Below, one piece after another: positions 24,461 through 36,989 of a DNA stretch of 64,000 nucleotides (positions within the stretch are counted from its first letter, which is position 1; the number at the start of each line of letters is the position of its first letter). The notes beneath the pieces were generated by a model that worked only from the letters and a program-made list of their open reading frames with translations, did not search any database and was not told where the DNA came from. Source of the stretch: Rotaria sp. Silwood1 (taxonomy: Eukaryota; Rotifera; Eurotatoria; Philodinida; Philodinidae); NCBI GenBank assembly GCA_905250075.1, contig CAJNOP010000017.1:471017-535016 (forward strand). The letters are read 5' to 3'. The translations under genes and the position numbers were made by a program.

Positions 24461-25342
24461 TTACAATAAAAATGGAAGATTAATTAAAGATACAATAATT
24501 AAAACATTAGATACGATTTTACAGGTTATAGATGATTTTTGTTCTATTTGATTTTCTTCATTATTAATATTATTCCAATTTGTATAAATACGAAGAATAT
24601 TTTTTATTTTTTCAATCATCTCATTGCTATTACATAAATGTCTATTACATTTGTATTCAATTAATTCAACTTCATTTGTTATTGATTTTGGTACATAAGA
24701 TTCAAATTCACTAAAAAATGTTGGAGTATTATCAGAAGTACAATATTTTTTTCCATTAATATTATTTACAAAACATAAGCCATCTCGACATCGTACTAAT
24801 GATGTATTACCGGTTGTATTACTATTTTTGCAACGACGCAATGCAATTTGCTTTTCCGATGAAGATTGTCTATATAATGTTGACTTAATTTTATCTATTT
24901 GTAATTGACCCTTGGTAATTAAATGTTCAATAGTATTGAAATAAAATTGACGCGCACAATCATATTGTGTCCTACATCCATATTTACGATGAGTTATATT
25001 TGTTTGACCTGAAATTTGACTAAAACCCAACCACATTGTTTGGATAAGAAATTCAGATCGATTATATTCTTCAAAAATATGGGTATCATTACTAGCTTTA
25101 AAATTAATGTAAATATTCTTAGCGTCGTAATCGATACGATATTCGATTATACAAATTGCAGCGTAATCATAAATATCATTAAAAGTATTATTATCTTGAC
25201 ATTCTTGAGGTATATTCAATGGTTCAAGAAATGGAACGGTGATTTGATTACATTTTGATGTACAGCGAAGATACGTAGCCGAAGAAGTTTGAACAAATAA
25301 GCATAGGAATAGAATTACACAGACGACGGATCGCATGATCAT
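24461..25342 (-). CDS. Secreted, probably GPI-anchored cysteine-rich protein
   Basis: Single-exon gene of 293 residues. It begins with a clear signal peptide (residues 1-22, ending QTSSA) and ends with a hydrophobic tail (VLIIVSLINLPFLL) after a small-residue stretch (QKSSITC), the pattern of a GPI-anchor signal. The body has about a dozen cysteines and several N-glycosylation sequons (NNT, NDT, NRS, NIT, NTS). Near the end CNRHLCNS resembles the closing CxxxxCN motif of Ly6/uPAR-type domains. From memory, proteins with this layout form a family in bdelloid rotifers; I know no function. It is one of the few intron-less genes here. The start could be Met1 or Met3; both give a signal peptide. 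Its polyadenylation signal almost touches the stop codon. Confidence 0.75.
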   Translation of the reverse strand: MIMRSVVCVILFLCLFVQTSSATYLRCTSKCNQITVPFLEPLNIPQECQDNNTFNDIYDYAAICIIEYRIDYDAKNIYINFKASNDTHIFEEYNRSEFLIQTMWLGFSQISGQTNITHRKYGCRTQYDCARQFYFNTIEHLITKGQLQIDKIKSTLYRQSSSEKQIALRRCKNSNTTGNTSLVRCRDGLCFVNNINGKKYCTSDNTPTFFSEFESYVPKSITNEVELIEYKCNRHLCNSNEMIEKIKNILRIYTNWNNINNEENQIEQKSSITCKIVSNVLIIVSLINLPFLL

Positions 25343-28300
25343 CGTTATCGATCAATAAAATGATGGTTGCGTATGGTTTACTTTGTCACTTGATGGAAAT
25401 TTATCTGAATTGGATCAGCGAAAAAAAAACAGCAATGCAGGAAGAAGAAAAAGCCTATCAACACATGAATACACATATAGTAGATTCTTGCTCTTAACGA
25501 CCTTTTGAGGTGTAGTTATTTATTCCGATAAACATATTTATGGCTTGTAAATAGTGCAAAGAAAATTACTGATCAACAAGGCCACAAAAGAATAAGAGAA
25601 AAAAAGAACAAAGAAATCCGGTATATACATATGAGTGCAAGACAGCGTTAGCTTATTCCATTATAATATTATCATAGATGATGAGCAATTTCATCAGAAA
25701 AAAAAAGCAAATATATTAGCAAGAAACTAGCGGAAAATAAGTTTGTCTTAATGGATTCAATGGTTAAAACAAAGAAAAGAAAATAGACATACATTATTCT
25801 CAGTTGACAATAATGTAGAGATACTGGTGATTGAAGCTAGGATAAGTGTATTCTCCTTGAAGAATAATATGTCTTCAATCATGCATAGGTCATCACAATC
25901 AAATACAAAGAAACATAATCGATTTTACAACATTCACTTAGAAAAAGAAATATGAATCAAATATACCCTTAACTACCTCTATCTATCTTTAATGTTTACT
26001 GATTATTATTCTAGATAACCAAAGATTCTTAATGCTCACAGTGTAATTGTCGGCAACTTTCTTATAGACTGATGTTTTTGAGATATTATCCAAAAGAGGA
26101 AGTATTTTTTGTTTAGTTTATAGTATGTGACAGAAAGAAGAAAAAGAGAAAGATGATGCCATCTTAACTAATTGGAGTCTGACGGCGAACCAAAACAGAT
26201 CCTATAATTTGTAATATAAGCCTCATAATATCTATGCTGTCATAGAATGTTTTAATTAGACTAATGATTGACTAGTTATTTAAATTAGTATTTGTTCATT
26301 CTATTGATGTCTTCGTTTTGTATATGAAATATAGCAATAAGAAATAAGTCTCAATAGTTTCATAGTTCTTATTGATGTAGTTTTATTACTTACATATGTA
26401 TTTTACTAGCATAAACATCATTCTCATCTTTTCTTTCATTCTTCCTAACTAGCTTTTAAATTAATACGACATTTTTCATCGATTTAAATGGACATTACTC
26501 AAATAAACCATTATTATAAACAATATTTATTTTTGTAAACAATTGTGTTGTGATTATATAATGAACTCCTCCGTTTAAGTATTTAATGCGTAGAAATGCA
26601 CTCCTATGTAAATATATCGATATGTTAAGTATGAAAAAAAAAAGACTCTCGTTAGAAATTTTTATTGAGATTTTATCATCAATATCGAACAAAAAATTAC
26701 TTGTCTTTTTATTTTATGTATTAATTAAAATATATGCATGCTTAGAATAAAAAAGGATCAGTACATTATTGATTTATATGTTACAAAATTCAAATTTTGA
26801 CAACTTTAATCAAAAAGTAGAAACTCAGAACTGACATAGAAGAAATGTAATGACACATTTTCAGTAAACATATCAAGAAATTCAGAATAAAGCTATTTTC
26901 AAATTTTTTACATTTATTTAATTATTGATAATTGAGAATATCCGAATATTATAATCATTATAAATGTAATGCGAAGCACAACGAGTTGTTCTTTAGTTTC
27001 TCGCCGGATGCATCAAAATTAGTAATTTTCTGCAACGATGCTCTTGAGACAGAAAGTCAGAAAATACTCGTTCAAACGTGAACATAAAATTTCATGGTTG
27101 ACTCAATACTATCCGTTTTCTGTCTTTCAAGTGGATGTTCCATTTTCTGATAGGAAACAATCCAAAAGGGCATATTTTTGAAGATCTTGTTGTTTTTTTA
27201 AGCTTCAAGATGATTGAAGTGAAAACAAGAACAAAGGTTAGACGTGATTCTCTTTGCTTATACATTACTCATCTGTAAATACAAATGATGATAAATAGTT
27301 CATCAGTCACTGATCATTAGGCGATCAATTGATAGTCATTATCAGAACAAAATTGATATTGTTTAATGAAATTCTTTTAGTTATATACTAATTTTCAATT
27401 TCTTTCGGACTTCGATGAACAGATTGAACAAAGCGTTACTTTCCCAATTTACAGCAACAGAGACAAAGACAAAGCATAGTTTCAGTAAAGCGTAAATATA
27501 TTTTTAGAGAAAATTATGTTGCTCTCAATCGTAAAAACAATTATTTGTTCGTAATGAATTATTAACTTTCGAAGATTCGCACCACATTCAACAGTCGAGT
27601 GAAATTCAAATGTTTATCTAGCTTATTACCTAAGTGTTGCACATATATTAACATTCTGATATTTCAGTGTTTGGATTTTTTGTATTGATTTTAAGCGTTT
27701 AGCTATAAGAACGTAGTTGCCATAGCGATTCTGTTTTAATTTCACATGAAGAATGCGTCGTCATAATGACAGTATTGTACAAAAATCATTTATTCCTTTT
27801 TCAATTTTTCTGTTTTAGTACTGTTTCTTTGTTATCAAATTTACAATGATTGAAAAACATACAATCCGTACTTACAGGTACTAGTATTACAGATGATCGC
27901 TAATTCAAATATATTTTTTTTTGTCATAAATAATACAGTATAGATTGTTAGAGATCACTGACAGAGATTCTGTATCATCGACTTTTTTTTGCATATTTTA
28001 AGTGCTTTACTATGGAAAATAATATGTAATATTATGCAGATTTAACAAAACCATAAACTTAAGAAAACTTTTCTTGCTTTTGTGATCGAAAGTCTTTAGA
28101 TCTTTCATCCTTTTTTTACTGTTCTATGTTCGTTTTAAAGCATTCTCTATCTTTCAGTCATATCTAAAGAATTAAAATGTATTTATAAAAGTCGGAAAAC
28201 TTGAAAACATGAAATATTCTTGCTGAAAAATATACAAACTTACACAGTATTTTGCTGTTTTTCAAAAATGAATAACTCGAGAAAAAACAAGTGAAGAATC

Positions 28301-29291
28301 ATTTCTGCTTGTCGATCACAGTACATCTGATCTAGACGAAACTTTCTTCTAGTAATACTAGAAAGTGTTAAGAATGTATGGTTATTGTTTGTTTCAAAAG
28401 ATGACGCACCGTGAATTTTTGCGAGGCTTTAGAGGAGAAGCTCCACAAAAATACTAGAAAAAAAACATACATTTTTAGGGATGCTCTGACTGTTTTGGTG
28501 CTTTTGTTTGAATGGAAGTAGATAAAAGGAAATAAAAACAAGTAGACAATCCAGATAACATCTGGTATATGTAAAAATATTTTTAGCTCTATCAAACGTA
28601 CTGTCATTGAGAAAAGAGAGATGATGATCCAAGAATTGTTTTCTTTTTAGAAATCCAATATTTGCTTCAAAGAAGCATCGATAAATTCTGAATTTATGAA
28701 AACATTTGCTTTATTTTCTGTAATCTATTTGCTGTGAGATTTTCAAAAATTTCTGACGAACTGTTCTCTAAAAGCATTGAAACGAGAAAAAATCTTCTTA
28801 AATAATGAATGATTCCATTGATAAAATGAAATAAATATTCATGTGATTCCCAAGAAGAAGAAAAAATATGCATAATATATCAAAAAAACTGCATACAAGT
28901 ATAATTATATGATAATTTAAATGACATTGTTTATTCGGTTTTTATCGAAGATAACAAATCAGAATGTTTAAAGAATTACCAACATCTATTTCTTTTGATG
29001 ACAAATATAACAGACCATAAGGGAAAAACTAGAATATATTATAAATAATCATGTGTCAAAAATAACAAACATATTTTCTAATAATAAATATGAATTCAAT
29101 CTGACTCTGATTCAAATACCAATAGATAGAGTGATGTGCTACTCTTACTTTTTTTAAAACTAACTAAATAGCACGTGTTTATTGTTGATTGCAGTCCAAA
29201 AGCGATTATTTGTCGAGAAAGGACAAAGAACAAATTTCATCATCGCATATGTGTGGCATACACTAAATAAATATACTTAGTCGACAAAAAC
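25343..29291. other. 3.9 kb intergenic region, nothing supported
   Basis: AT-rich sequence with only short open stretches. No domain, RNA gene or long repeat was recognised by eye. A motif AATGCGAAGCAC at 26968-26979 resembles the core of the inverted repeat in the glycosyltransferase intron (33918). The last few hundred bases should hold the P450 promoter. Confidence 0.45.
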
Positions 29292-30938
29292 ATGTTGTCA
29301 ATAACGCTTGCTATCATCGTCCTTTTTTTAACTGTTGTGTATTTTTATTTTAAATCAGTCTGTTTTACATTACGTGGTCCAATACCTGGTATTCCACCAC
29401 AATTTCTGTTCGGTAACTTACTTCAAGCTGGAATAATTTCACGAAAATCAGTACAGCTACCAGATGTTTTTACACAATTCCATGCTAGATTTGGGGACGT
29501 CTATCAATTTTGGTATGGTTCCATGCGTTTAATAATGATTAATAGTCTTGAAGATGCACAACATATATTTTCCAATCGACATATTTATGATCAAGGAGAT
29601 ATTTTTACTGAAAATATGAAATTAATGAATCCAAATGGAATTATTTGCTTGAAAGGTTAATATATAACTTTAAAAAAAAAATATTTTCTTCATTATAAAT
29701 AAATAATTCTAGGTGCTCAATATAAACGACATGCTAGTGTTATAAGTTCATTATTTCGTCGTGGAAAAATTCTTGTTCATTTGGATACAATTATTGATTG
29801 TACAGATAAATTATTAGATAGATGGCGTATTCATTATAATGATCCAACCAAAATTCATTTGAATATGATAGAACAATCACAACAATTATTATTAGCTATA
29901 TTTGGTTTCATTGCTTTTAATTATGATCTAGAAACACTTGATGACAATTCAGAAGATAGTAAAAATGAATTGACTCAAGCATTTTATTCATTATTAAATA
30001 CAATGCAAATAGTATTTCAGTTACCAAAATTTTTGGGACGAGTCTTACTCTTTTTAAATTTTAAAGCCCGACGAGCACGAACTATTATTGATCGATATCT
30101 AGAAAAAATGATCGAACAAGAATTAAATACAACAATTAATATGAGAATAGAACGTAAACGAACATGTTTTATTGCGTCACTAGTTACTTCTCTACAAGAA
30201 GATGAAAAACTTGAAGCAACTAAACCGGAAGAAGAAAAAAAAGGTAAATTATTTAAGAATGATGACAAAAGAGAACAAATGATCTGTTCAATTGTAATTA
30301 TTTAAGGACTTTCACGAATAGAAGTCATGCATGAAATGCTTGCATTTCTTTCTGCCGGTTATGGCACAACATCAACAGCACTTTCTTGGTTTATTCATTT
30401 TATGAGTAAAAATCTAGAAGTACAAAAGAAAATAAAACAAGAACTTTCAGAATATAATGGTCAACGTCTTTCAATCGAACAGACTGATTCACTTATTTAT
30501 TTAGATTGTGTTCTTCGTGAAGTATTTCGTTTAGCAGGGCCAGTATCAGGCACTGTTCGAACATTAACTACTGATGATCAATTACCTAAAAGTGGATTTC
30601 AATTAAAAAAAGGAGAATCAGTTATGATTTCATTTTATGCTTTAGCAAGAGATAAACGTTATTGGGCCGACTTATATGATCTAAATGAATTTCATCCTGA
30701 AAGATATTTAAATGATCCAGATCATAAAAATAATCTATCAGCATTAATGGTATTTGGTGGTGGACATAGACAATGCATAGGTCAAGATTTAGCTCGATTT
30801 GAATTAAAAGTTATTTGTGCTAGACTTATGCAATTTGTTACATTTGGTGATGGTGGTCCTGAACTTAATGCTGGAGGATATGATGTTACGGATACGGTTA
30901 AACCAAAAAAACTTGCTGTCACTATAACCTTTGATTAA
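29292..30938 (+). CDS. Cytochrome P450 monooxygenase
   Basis: Three exons: 29292-29655, 29713-30243 and 30307-30938, 508 residues, a normal microsomal P450 length. An N-terminal hydrophobic anchor (residues 1-~20) is followed by a proline hinge (RGPIPGIPP), so an ER membrane location is expected. All core motifs are present: I-helix AGYGTTS (315-321, oxygen activation), K-helix ExxR (Glu370, Arg373), PER (429-431) and the heme loop FGGGHRQCIG with the axial Cys455. P450s oxidise lipophilic substrates with electrons from P450 reductase. Family assignment is not possible by eye. Nothing suggests a pseudogene: frame and motifs are intact and both introns are short. AATAAA at 31018. Start is the first ATG, just ahead of the anchor. 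Confidence 0.93.
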
Positions 30939-32714
30939 ATTTTTTAGATAGAAAATAGTTAGCTAGCTTAGTATGAGTGTTGATTTGTTTTCAAAAGAAG
31001 CATGATATTTTCTTAACAATAAATAGAGAAATAATAAATCAACTTTTGATTCCAATGAATGCGATATAATGTTTTACTGCTGTAAGGTTTATTATTCAAA
31101 ACTTCAATTAATAAAGTAACAATGATCAAGTTTGTGGATCTATCGTTCACTCCTAATAGTAGTGCATCGTTACTAAGTAAAGCGCTGAAAATTATCTTAA
31201 CATATATATATATAGAGTAATAGTGAAGACAGTAACGCATGGTAAAAAAAGTAATTTCAGATTCAGTCCGACTTATTGAATCGGAGATAGAGCCCATCAA
31301 ATGTGGATCTAAAAAAAACTTTGATGCATATGGTAATATTTTTTGGAATTTCTCTGAATTCTTGTTTGTTTTATGAAAATCTTGAACTTATAGAAAAACA
31401 CCAACAAAACTCTTGTTGACGATAATATCTGAACCTAGTTAACATTGGGTTCGATCCGATGGACTCTAGTCGAGCAGTGATCTATTTCAAGAAAATAGCT
31501 GAACTTTAAAACATAAACCTTTCGCAAACGAGAAAACCTAACTCGAGAATTTCGACATAGTTCCTAATGATTTGGATTCCTAGATCCCGGAAACGTTATA
31601 ATAACTTTACCATGTGTTCAGCATCTTTACCGTTAATCTATACGTACATGTTTAGACAAGCGCAAACTTGTACTCAATTACAGTGCATCAGAGATACAGT
31701 ATACGACTGTCACCGCTGAACTCCTAATTTCAGTACTATTTGTGGTATTTTCTACTCCATAATTAAGCTCGAGAATAGTGTAAATCTAGTTTTTTAATAA
31801 TTGCAAAGGTAAGAAACACATTCATTGAAATACATATTATACGATAAACTATTATGTTTACAATTCAGTATAAACTTCTAAATAGATAACAAAATTTATA
31901 TTAGTCAAAGTCAAATATGGAAATCAATTGAGCAGAAAACTCAACTCCTTAACTTGTAATGCTTTATGCAAAGCTATGATTCATAATTGAATTATAATAC
32001 TATTTCATAATTCAAAAGTAAACATCTAACTAAATTGCTGTGATGCTTTCTTCAGATTGGACTTCATCGTACAAAAAGTAAAAGAAAAACATTTAAAATT
32101 TGATGCTTTCTTATTTTAACAACGACTGCTTCGAGGTTGGTCTATTTTTTTGATGAATTAGGATAAATAGTACATCACACAGTCAACGACAGTTTTTTGT
32201 CAAATAATAAACATGTAACGTATTTCTTTGATTTTATAATGTTAAGAAAACTCTGAATAATTTTTTTGAAAGAAAAGTGTCCTTGCATTACTTTACTCAT
32301 AGAGAAAGATGTTGAGCGAACATTTTAAAATCTATACATTATTTCTCTCAAAAAAGAAAGCGAAAAAAAAAGAATTATGAAACAGAACGACCTTGTGTTC
32401 GACAATGACAATTTTTTAATACAGAATTTCTTTTTTTTTCACGTATTCTCTTTAGTCTTTCAACATCAACAAATATAACTAGTAAATTGTTTTTCTTTGA
32501 TTGTTTGAAATTAATCTTTTTTTTTCAGTAGCTACCTGTGAATCACTAAAGACAACTTTTGTAAACAAGCTAGCAATTATCGCTGTAAAGAGACGAATTT
32601 TGAATTCTTATTCTATTTCACTTTTGTGTCGAATTTGTCAACTTTCATTTCATCATTAGTTATATATGAGTGAGTAAATATATGTATAAATCGAATCAAA
32701 GAAATTAAAACGCA
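30939..32714. other. Intergenic between P450 and glycosyltransferase-like gene
   Basis: About 1.8 kb. 31.3-31.8 kb looks somewhat richer in GC than its surroundings and may be an old repeat, but has no definable ends. No gene or RNA gene supported; a B-box-like GGGTTCGATCC at 31446 was considered and rejected. Confidence 0.45.
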
Positions 32715-35295
32715 ATGGGTACACAGTTATCAAAAAAAAATTCACCTCGACTACCACACATGAAATATAATTTAAATCATTTTGCTGTTATTACAGCTTT
32801 TTTTAATCCAATTAAATATAAATCACGTTATAATTTATATCATAAATTTAATAAACATATGTCATGTTGTGGCATTAATTTATTTACTGTTGAATGTATA
32901 TTCGATACAGATGCAGCATTAGGTTTACCCCAACAAAAATTTGAAGTAACACGGGCAAATGAGCCTCGACATTTGCAAATCATAGCTCCTTCAGTTATAT
33001 GGTTAAAAGAAAATTTAATTAATATTGCTGTTAAACATTTACCTTCGTACGTTGAATATGTTGCATGGCTTGATTCTGATATAGAATTTCAAGTTTGTTT
33101 ATATTGTATTTTTCTCAAAGAATTTTTTGTATTTTGTCATTCTATTTGTTTATTATAGCGTTATGATTGGCCTTATTTAACTATTGATCAATTACAACGG
33201 TATCCAATCGTACAATTATTTCAAATGTCTTTCTTCTTAGGACCATCAGGAAAAAAGGAAGTTTTACGTCGTGATTATTCATTTGTTTATTCAATTACAC
33301 ATGGAAAAACCATTAGTTCTCATCGTGCATTAGACTGTTATTTTCATCCTGGTTATGCCTGGGCAATGCGCCGTGAAACTTTTGATGATATTGGTGGTCT
33401 TCTGGATTTTTCTATTCTTGGTTCAGGTGATATTCATTTTGCTTTTGCATTAATAAATCGTATTGATAAAACCATTCCATCTGGAATACATGATGATTAT
33501 CGACGTTTAGCTAATGCATGGGGAGAACGAGTTGCTCAAAAAGCTGGCAATGGTATTCATATATCATATACTCCAGTTAATATATGGCACCATTGGCATG
33601 GCAGCCGTCGCGATCGAAGATATAATGAACGATGGTATGATGAAACATGATGAAGTTCTTTTTTAGTTTTGATACTAAGAAATGAGAATCAAAATACTTA
33701 CTTAGGTGATTATCTTGTCGGTATTCGTCTAGCAGATGTGTACTGTTTCGTGTGGTGACATTAAAGATGATGTTATCTTTTACAGAAAAAAGTGTTTCAC
33801 CTTCTTATATTATGTAATATCAGAGAAGATGGAACACCAACTTTAATGTTTCTACATATTCACAGTGAAACTCCTACTAAACAACTAGATGGTATTCGAG
33901 TTTCGACTCGAATACGAAATGCGGTGCGAAGCACACGTGCGGAGAATTCGAAAAACGAATTTCGAATAGAAATCGAATAATCTCTCTGAATATCATCACA
34001 ATTTGTTCTCACATTCCACGTCAAGGTTCCGAGATAATTGAAGATTTTTCTGAGTTAGATACAATCGATGAAAAAAAACATTTTTATCGAACAGCTGATC
34101 TAACGTAGATCGGACCTGAAAGGCATCCATTATGAGATTGATCACTAGAGGAACTCTACTAAAGCGTATCGACAGACTTCTAAAAACTGTTGTTTATTGA
34201 TCGATTAATTATCTCAATGATTCATTATCTACTATCAGCTGTATTTACAGCTGTTTGACATATGAGAAAAGTAAATGGCGCCTAACTTTGTTTTATTTTT
34301 TCAATTTTAATTATCTCAAAGCGAAAAGCAAATAAATAGTTTCATATTTGTCATTTTTGGAAACCGATTATGAGGAAATTAAGCATTTTCAGAACAATAT
34401 CAATACAAAAGCTACGAGTTCGATCTCGATACTTTGGCTTTGCGTTTAAACGACTGTTTTGTGAGTTTCCATTTTCGAGATCATTGCGTGACAAAATGAC
34501 AAGTTTGATGCGTACGTATAGTAAAAAAGAAAGAAAAAAAAAAAAAAAACTCGCGCACGACTACATAAATGCTGTGCTTCGCACCGCATTAAATACTTAT
34601 CTTATGTCAATATACACAGAGAGATATAAATTCAATTTTTTCTAGCAATAGAAAATGTTTGCAGATTAAAGTATTGAAAAAAAAACAGAAAAGGATAAGA
34701 TGAATTTTCTATTAAAGGCCATGTTTAGTTTCTTTTAGTACAATTAAGTTGACGTTGAAAAAAAGAATATGAAAAACTGATGCAATTCGATTCATAGATC
34801 ATAAAGAGCTGAAAACAAACAGCATGTCATTTCGATATGTTTTCTTTTCATGAATTTGTCAATCAGAAAATTTCTCTTAATTAATTTTAATATTCTTTCA
34901 TTTCTAGGTCACTTCTTGAAAGATTTCAATTTTCTCCATTGACCGATCTAGAAAAGAATGATAGAACAGGTTTACTTCGTTTAACAGATACTTATCCTTA
35001 TAATCAATCAAATTTAGTTCAACGTTTAAAATTACTTGAAACAAATATTATAAATTATTTTCGATTACGTGATGAAGATAATATGAAAAAACCTATACCA
35101 ACATTAAATACAAATGTACTATCAAATGCACCATCACCTACATCAAATCAATTTTTTCGTCCAATTATGAATGCATCAATGCATTCTGACGCATCTTCAA
35201 TAGAAGATAATCGAAGATCCCAGGATTTTGTACCTCGAGATTATTTATCTGGATATCAATCTCATGATAGTACTATTCATGAAATTGTCCTTTAA
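32715..35295 (+). CDS. Glycosyltransferase-like protein (GT-A fold, DxD motif), myristoylation-type start
   Basis: Three exons: 32715-33092, 33159-33634 and 34908-35295; 413 residues with continuous phases. The body looks like a nucleotide-sugar-dependent GT-A enzyme: NHFAVITAFFNP at the N-terminal strand, WLDSDIEF with the metal-binding D120-S-D122, IVQLFQMSFFLGPSGK, HPGYAWAMRR, GSGDIHFAFA and WHHWHGSRRDRRYNERW. In memory this order matches an uncharacterised family found in bacteria, some protists and large DNA viruses as well as rotifers, and not in typical animal glycosyltransferase sets. No signal peptide or membrane anchor is present. Instead the start MGTQLSKKNS fits N-myristoylation (Gly2, Ser6, Lys7), pointing to a cytosolic membrane face. 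A read-through stop lies just after the second exon (33648), but splicing from 33634 to 34908 restores the family C-terminus (W-SLLERFQFSPLTDLEKND). Donor sugar and acceptor unknown. AATAAA at 35486. Confidence 0.75.
33635..34907. other. Expanded intron 2 of the glycosyltransferase gene
   Basis: 1.27 kb, with an inserted-looking block between inverted repeats at 33918 and 34574. Open stretches at 33792-33980 and 34370-34645 read through those repeats and are not genes. Confidence 0.55.
33918..34590. mobile_element. Block bounded by a 17-bp perfect inverted repeat
   Basis: AATGCGGTGCGAAGCAC at 33918-33934 and its exact reverse complement at 34574-34590. Just outside the left copy is a smaller palindrome, ATTCGAG-TTTCGA-CTCGAAT (about 33895-33914). 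GC-rich ends in an AT-rich intron suggest a non-autonomous element with terminal or subterminal repeats. Exact borders and target duplication not resolved. Confidence 0.5.
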
Positions 35296-35657
35296 ATATA
35301 AAAATTTTTAAATTACTATTCTTGTCTATAACAAAAAAAAAACTATTGTTTAGTTGTTGGGTTATTGTATTGACTTAATATTAAATAATCGCAAAACTTG
35401 ACATTGGTAGTTTTATGTTAGGATGAAGAAACCATCATACATTTAATTATATAGTATTTTCATTTATTTTTAAGTAATTTGAATCAATAAAATGCGATAG
35501 AAAATAATGAAACTAACTTTAATCTCAGCGACATTTTGATAAACATATGTTGTAACCAGATATTCAAAATCTATTTCAATTATTGTAGCAAAAGAAAATA
35601 GTTAAAAAATTTGAAAAAAATTTATGAAATCGTATTTTTCAACATCATCAACATGCT

Positions 35658-35686
35658 AAACCGTCCTTAAAAGACAAGGACGGTTT
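35658..35686. repeat. Perfect 11-bp stem hairpin followed by T-run
   Basis: AAACCGTCCTT (35658-35668), a 7-base loop, then AAGGACGGTTT (35676-35686) and two more T. The stem is GC-rich compared with its surroundings. It looks like a Rho-independent terminator but lies in a eukaryotic intergenic region 360 bases after a stop codon. Confidence 0.7.
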
Positions 35687-36239
35687 TTAATGACGATGAA
35701 AAGTAATAGAGATTCTAGACACGCTGTATGGTCATAATATAATTACAATAAAAATAAATTTTTTTCTTAGAAAGATACAGACTATCTTGTAGAAGAGACA
35801 TTCGGGCATCGCAGCATCAATGTATCGCTTTTCTTAATTTATGTGAGAAATTTTTGTTCTCACAAATAATTCTATTTATTTATTTCGAATATCACTAAGA
35901 GATACTTGAGTAGAATATTCGAAATTTTTTTAAACATTCGCGCAGTGTTCAGAATTGAAGTGAAGTCAGTAACTCTGCCACAAACAGAACGAAACTTTTG
36001 ACGATTGAGCGATCGTGTGTTCGTGATCTCGTCCTACCACTGAATAGTCCTTAGAAGAATTCAAAGTGACCAAGAATTTGTCAATATAATACTTCAAATA
36101 GTTTTTTTCATTATTCATCAGGTGATAGAATATTTGATTTCGTTATGACCGAATGTTCTTTTGAAAGAACATTTTTTTAATAATGTCGCAAAGTAAAATT
36201 AAATATTAATATGGATTCACGAAACAACTTCAAACGATG

Positions 36240-36490
36240 TTCAAATAATAATAGGACCTTCAATGACTGAAGCAGCAGTTGCTTCCATGTCTTTATAATC
36301 AACTATACCTAAAACTGTTCGTGACAAATTTTTCAAAGATGTCCTATAAGATAAAGAAAGGAAGAGATGGTTAGCTGAATGTTTATCATGTGAGACACCG
36401 AAATGATTTTTTGATGCCTTGGATGTTACTTTAGATTTTCATTCAACTTCCTCAAGAACATCATAGATAAGCTTTCAAGCTATGGTGATT
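36240..36490 (+). pseudogene. Decayed coding-like fragment, family unknown
   Basis: One frame gives coherent peptides separated by stops: IGPSMTEAAVASMS, STIPKTVRDKFFKDVL, DKERKRWLAECLSCETPK and FFDALDVTLDFHSTSSRTS. The regular amino-acid composition suggests a dead gene copy rather than random sequence. I do not recognise the family. Confidence 0.35.
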
Positions 36491-36989
36491 ACATAAATTA
36501 AATGAATTAAAAACTGTCTTTAGTGAATCACAAAAAATAAAATAACAGAACATTTTCGAAAAGCAAGTCATGCTTTACAACTTTCACCATATCATAAAAC
36601 TCATTCTTCTTTGAAATAGGATAAAAGCGACATTTTCTAATTGTTTCATGAATAAAAGAAAATTTGATGAGAACTGGCTTGGATTTTCATTTGACTTGAA
36701 TTATTTTTAATTAGTTATAATTTGACTTGAGTAGAAAAATAGCTGACTTGCCCTTCACTGACATAAATTTTTTGAACAAAACTTTGGAATATAATCAATA
36801 AACTATGGACGAATAAAAACATGTATGGAGGCACATATAATTGTCTCATGGTAACCATAAAATATAAAACAACGATCGAAACGATCAGCTGGGAGACAGC
36901 AGACGGTGAGCTCAGAAAAAAAGAACAACATATGTACCGTCAATATTTTTAATAATTTAATCCAAAATTTGTGTCAGATAAAAAAAATA

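Larger units (their letters stand above)
35296..36989. other. Intergenic between glycosyltransferase and TRF2
   Basis: Contains the glycosyltransferase 3' end (AATAAA 35486), a striking hairpin at 35658-35686 and a decayed coding-like stretch near 36.24-36.49 kb. The last ~150 bases are the TRF2 5' UTR; a donor-like GGTGAGC at 36905 suggests a 5' UTR intron. Confidence 0.5.

Noticed and set aside
31440-31465. B-box-like GGGTTCGATCC suggesting a tRNA gene
   Set aside because: The bases around the T-loop do not form a 5-bp stem and no acceptor stem, D-arm or anticodon arm is found upstream.
34370-34645. 91-codon open frame in the glycosyltransferase intron
   Set aside because: Runs through an A-run and the inverted repeat; low-complexity Lys stretch and no domain.
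35658-35688. Bacterial contamination signalled by a terminator-like hairpin
   Set aside because: Flanking genes have spliceosomal introns and animal proteins, and composition is continuous on both sides.
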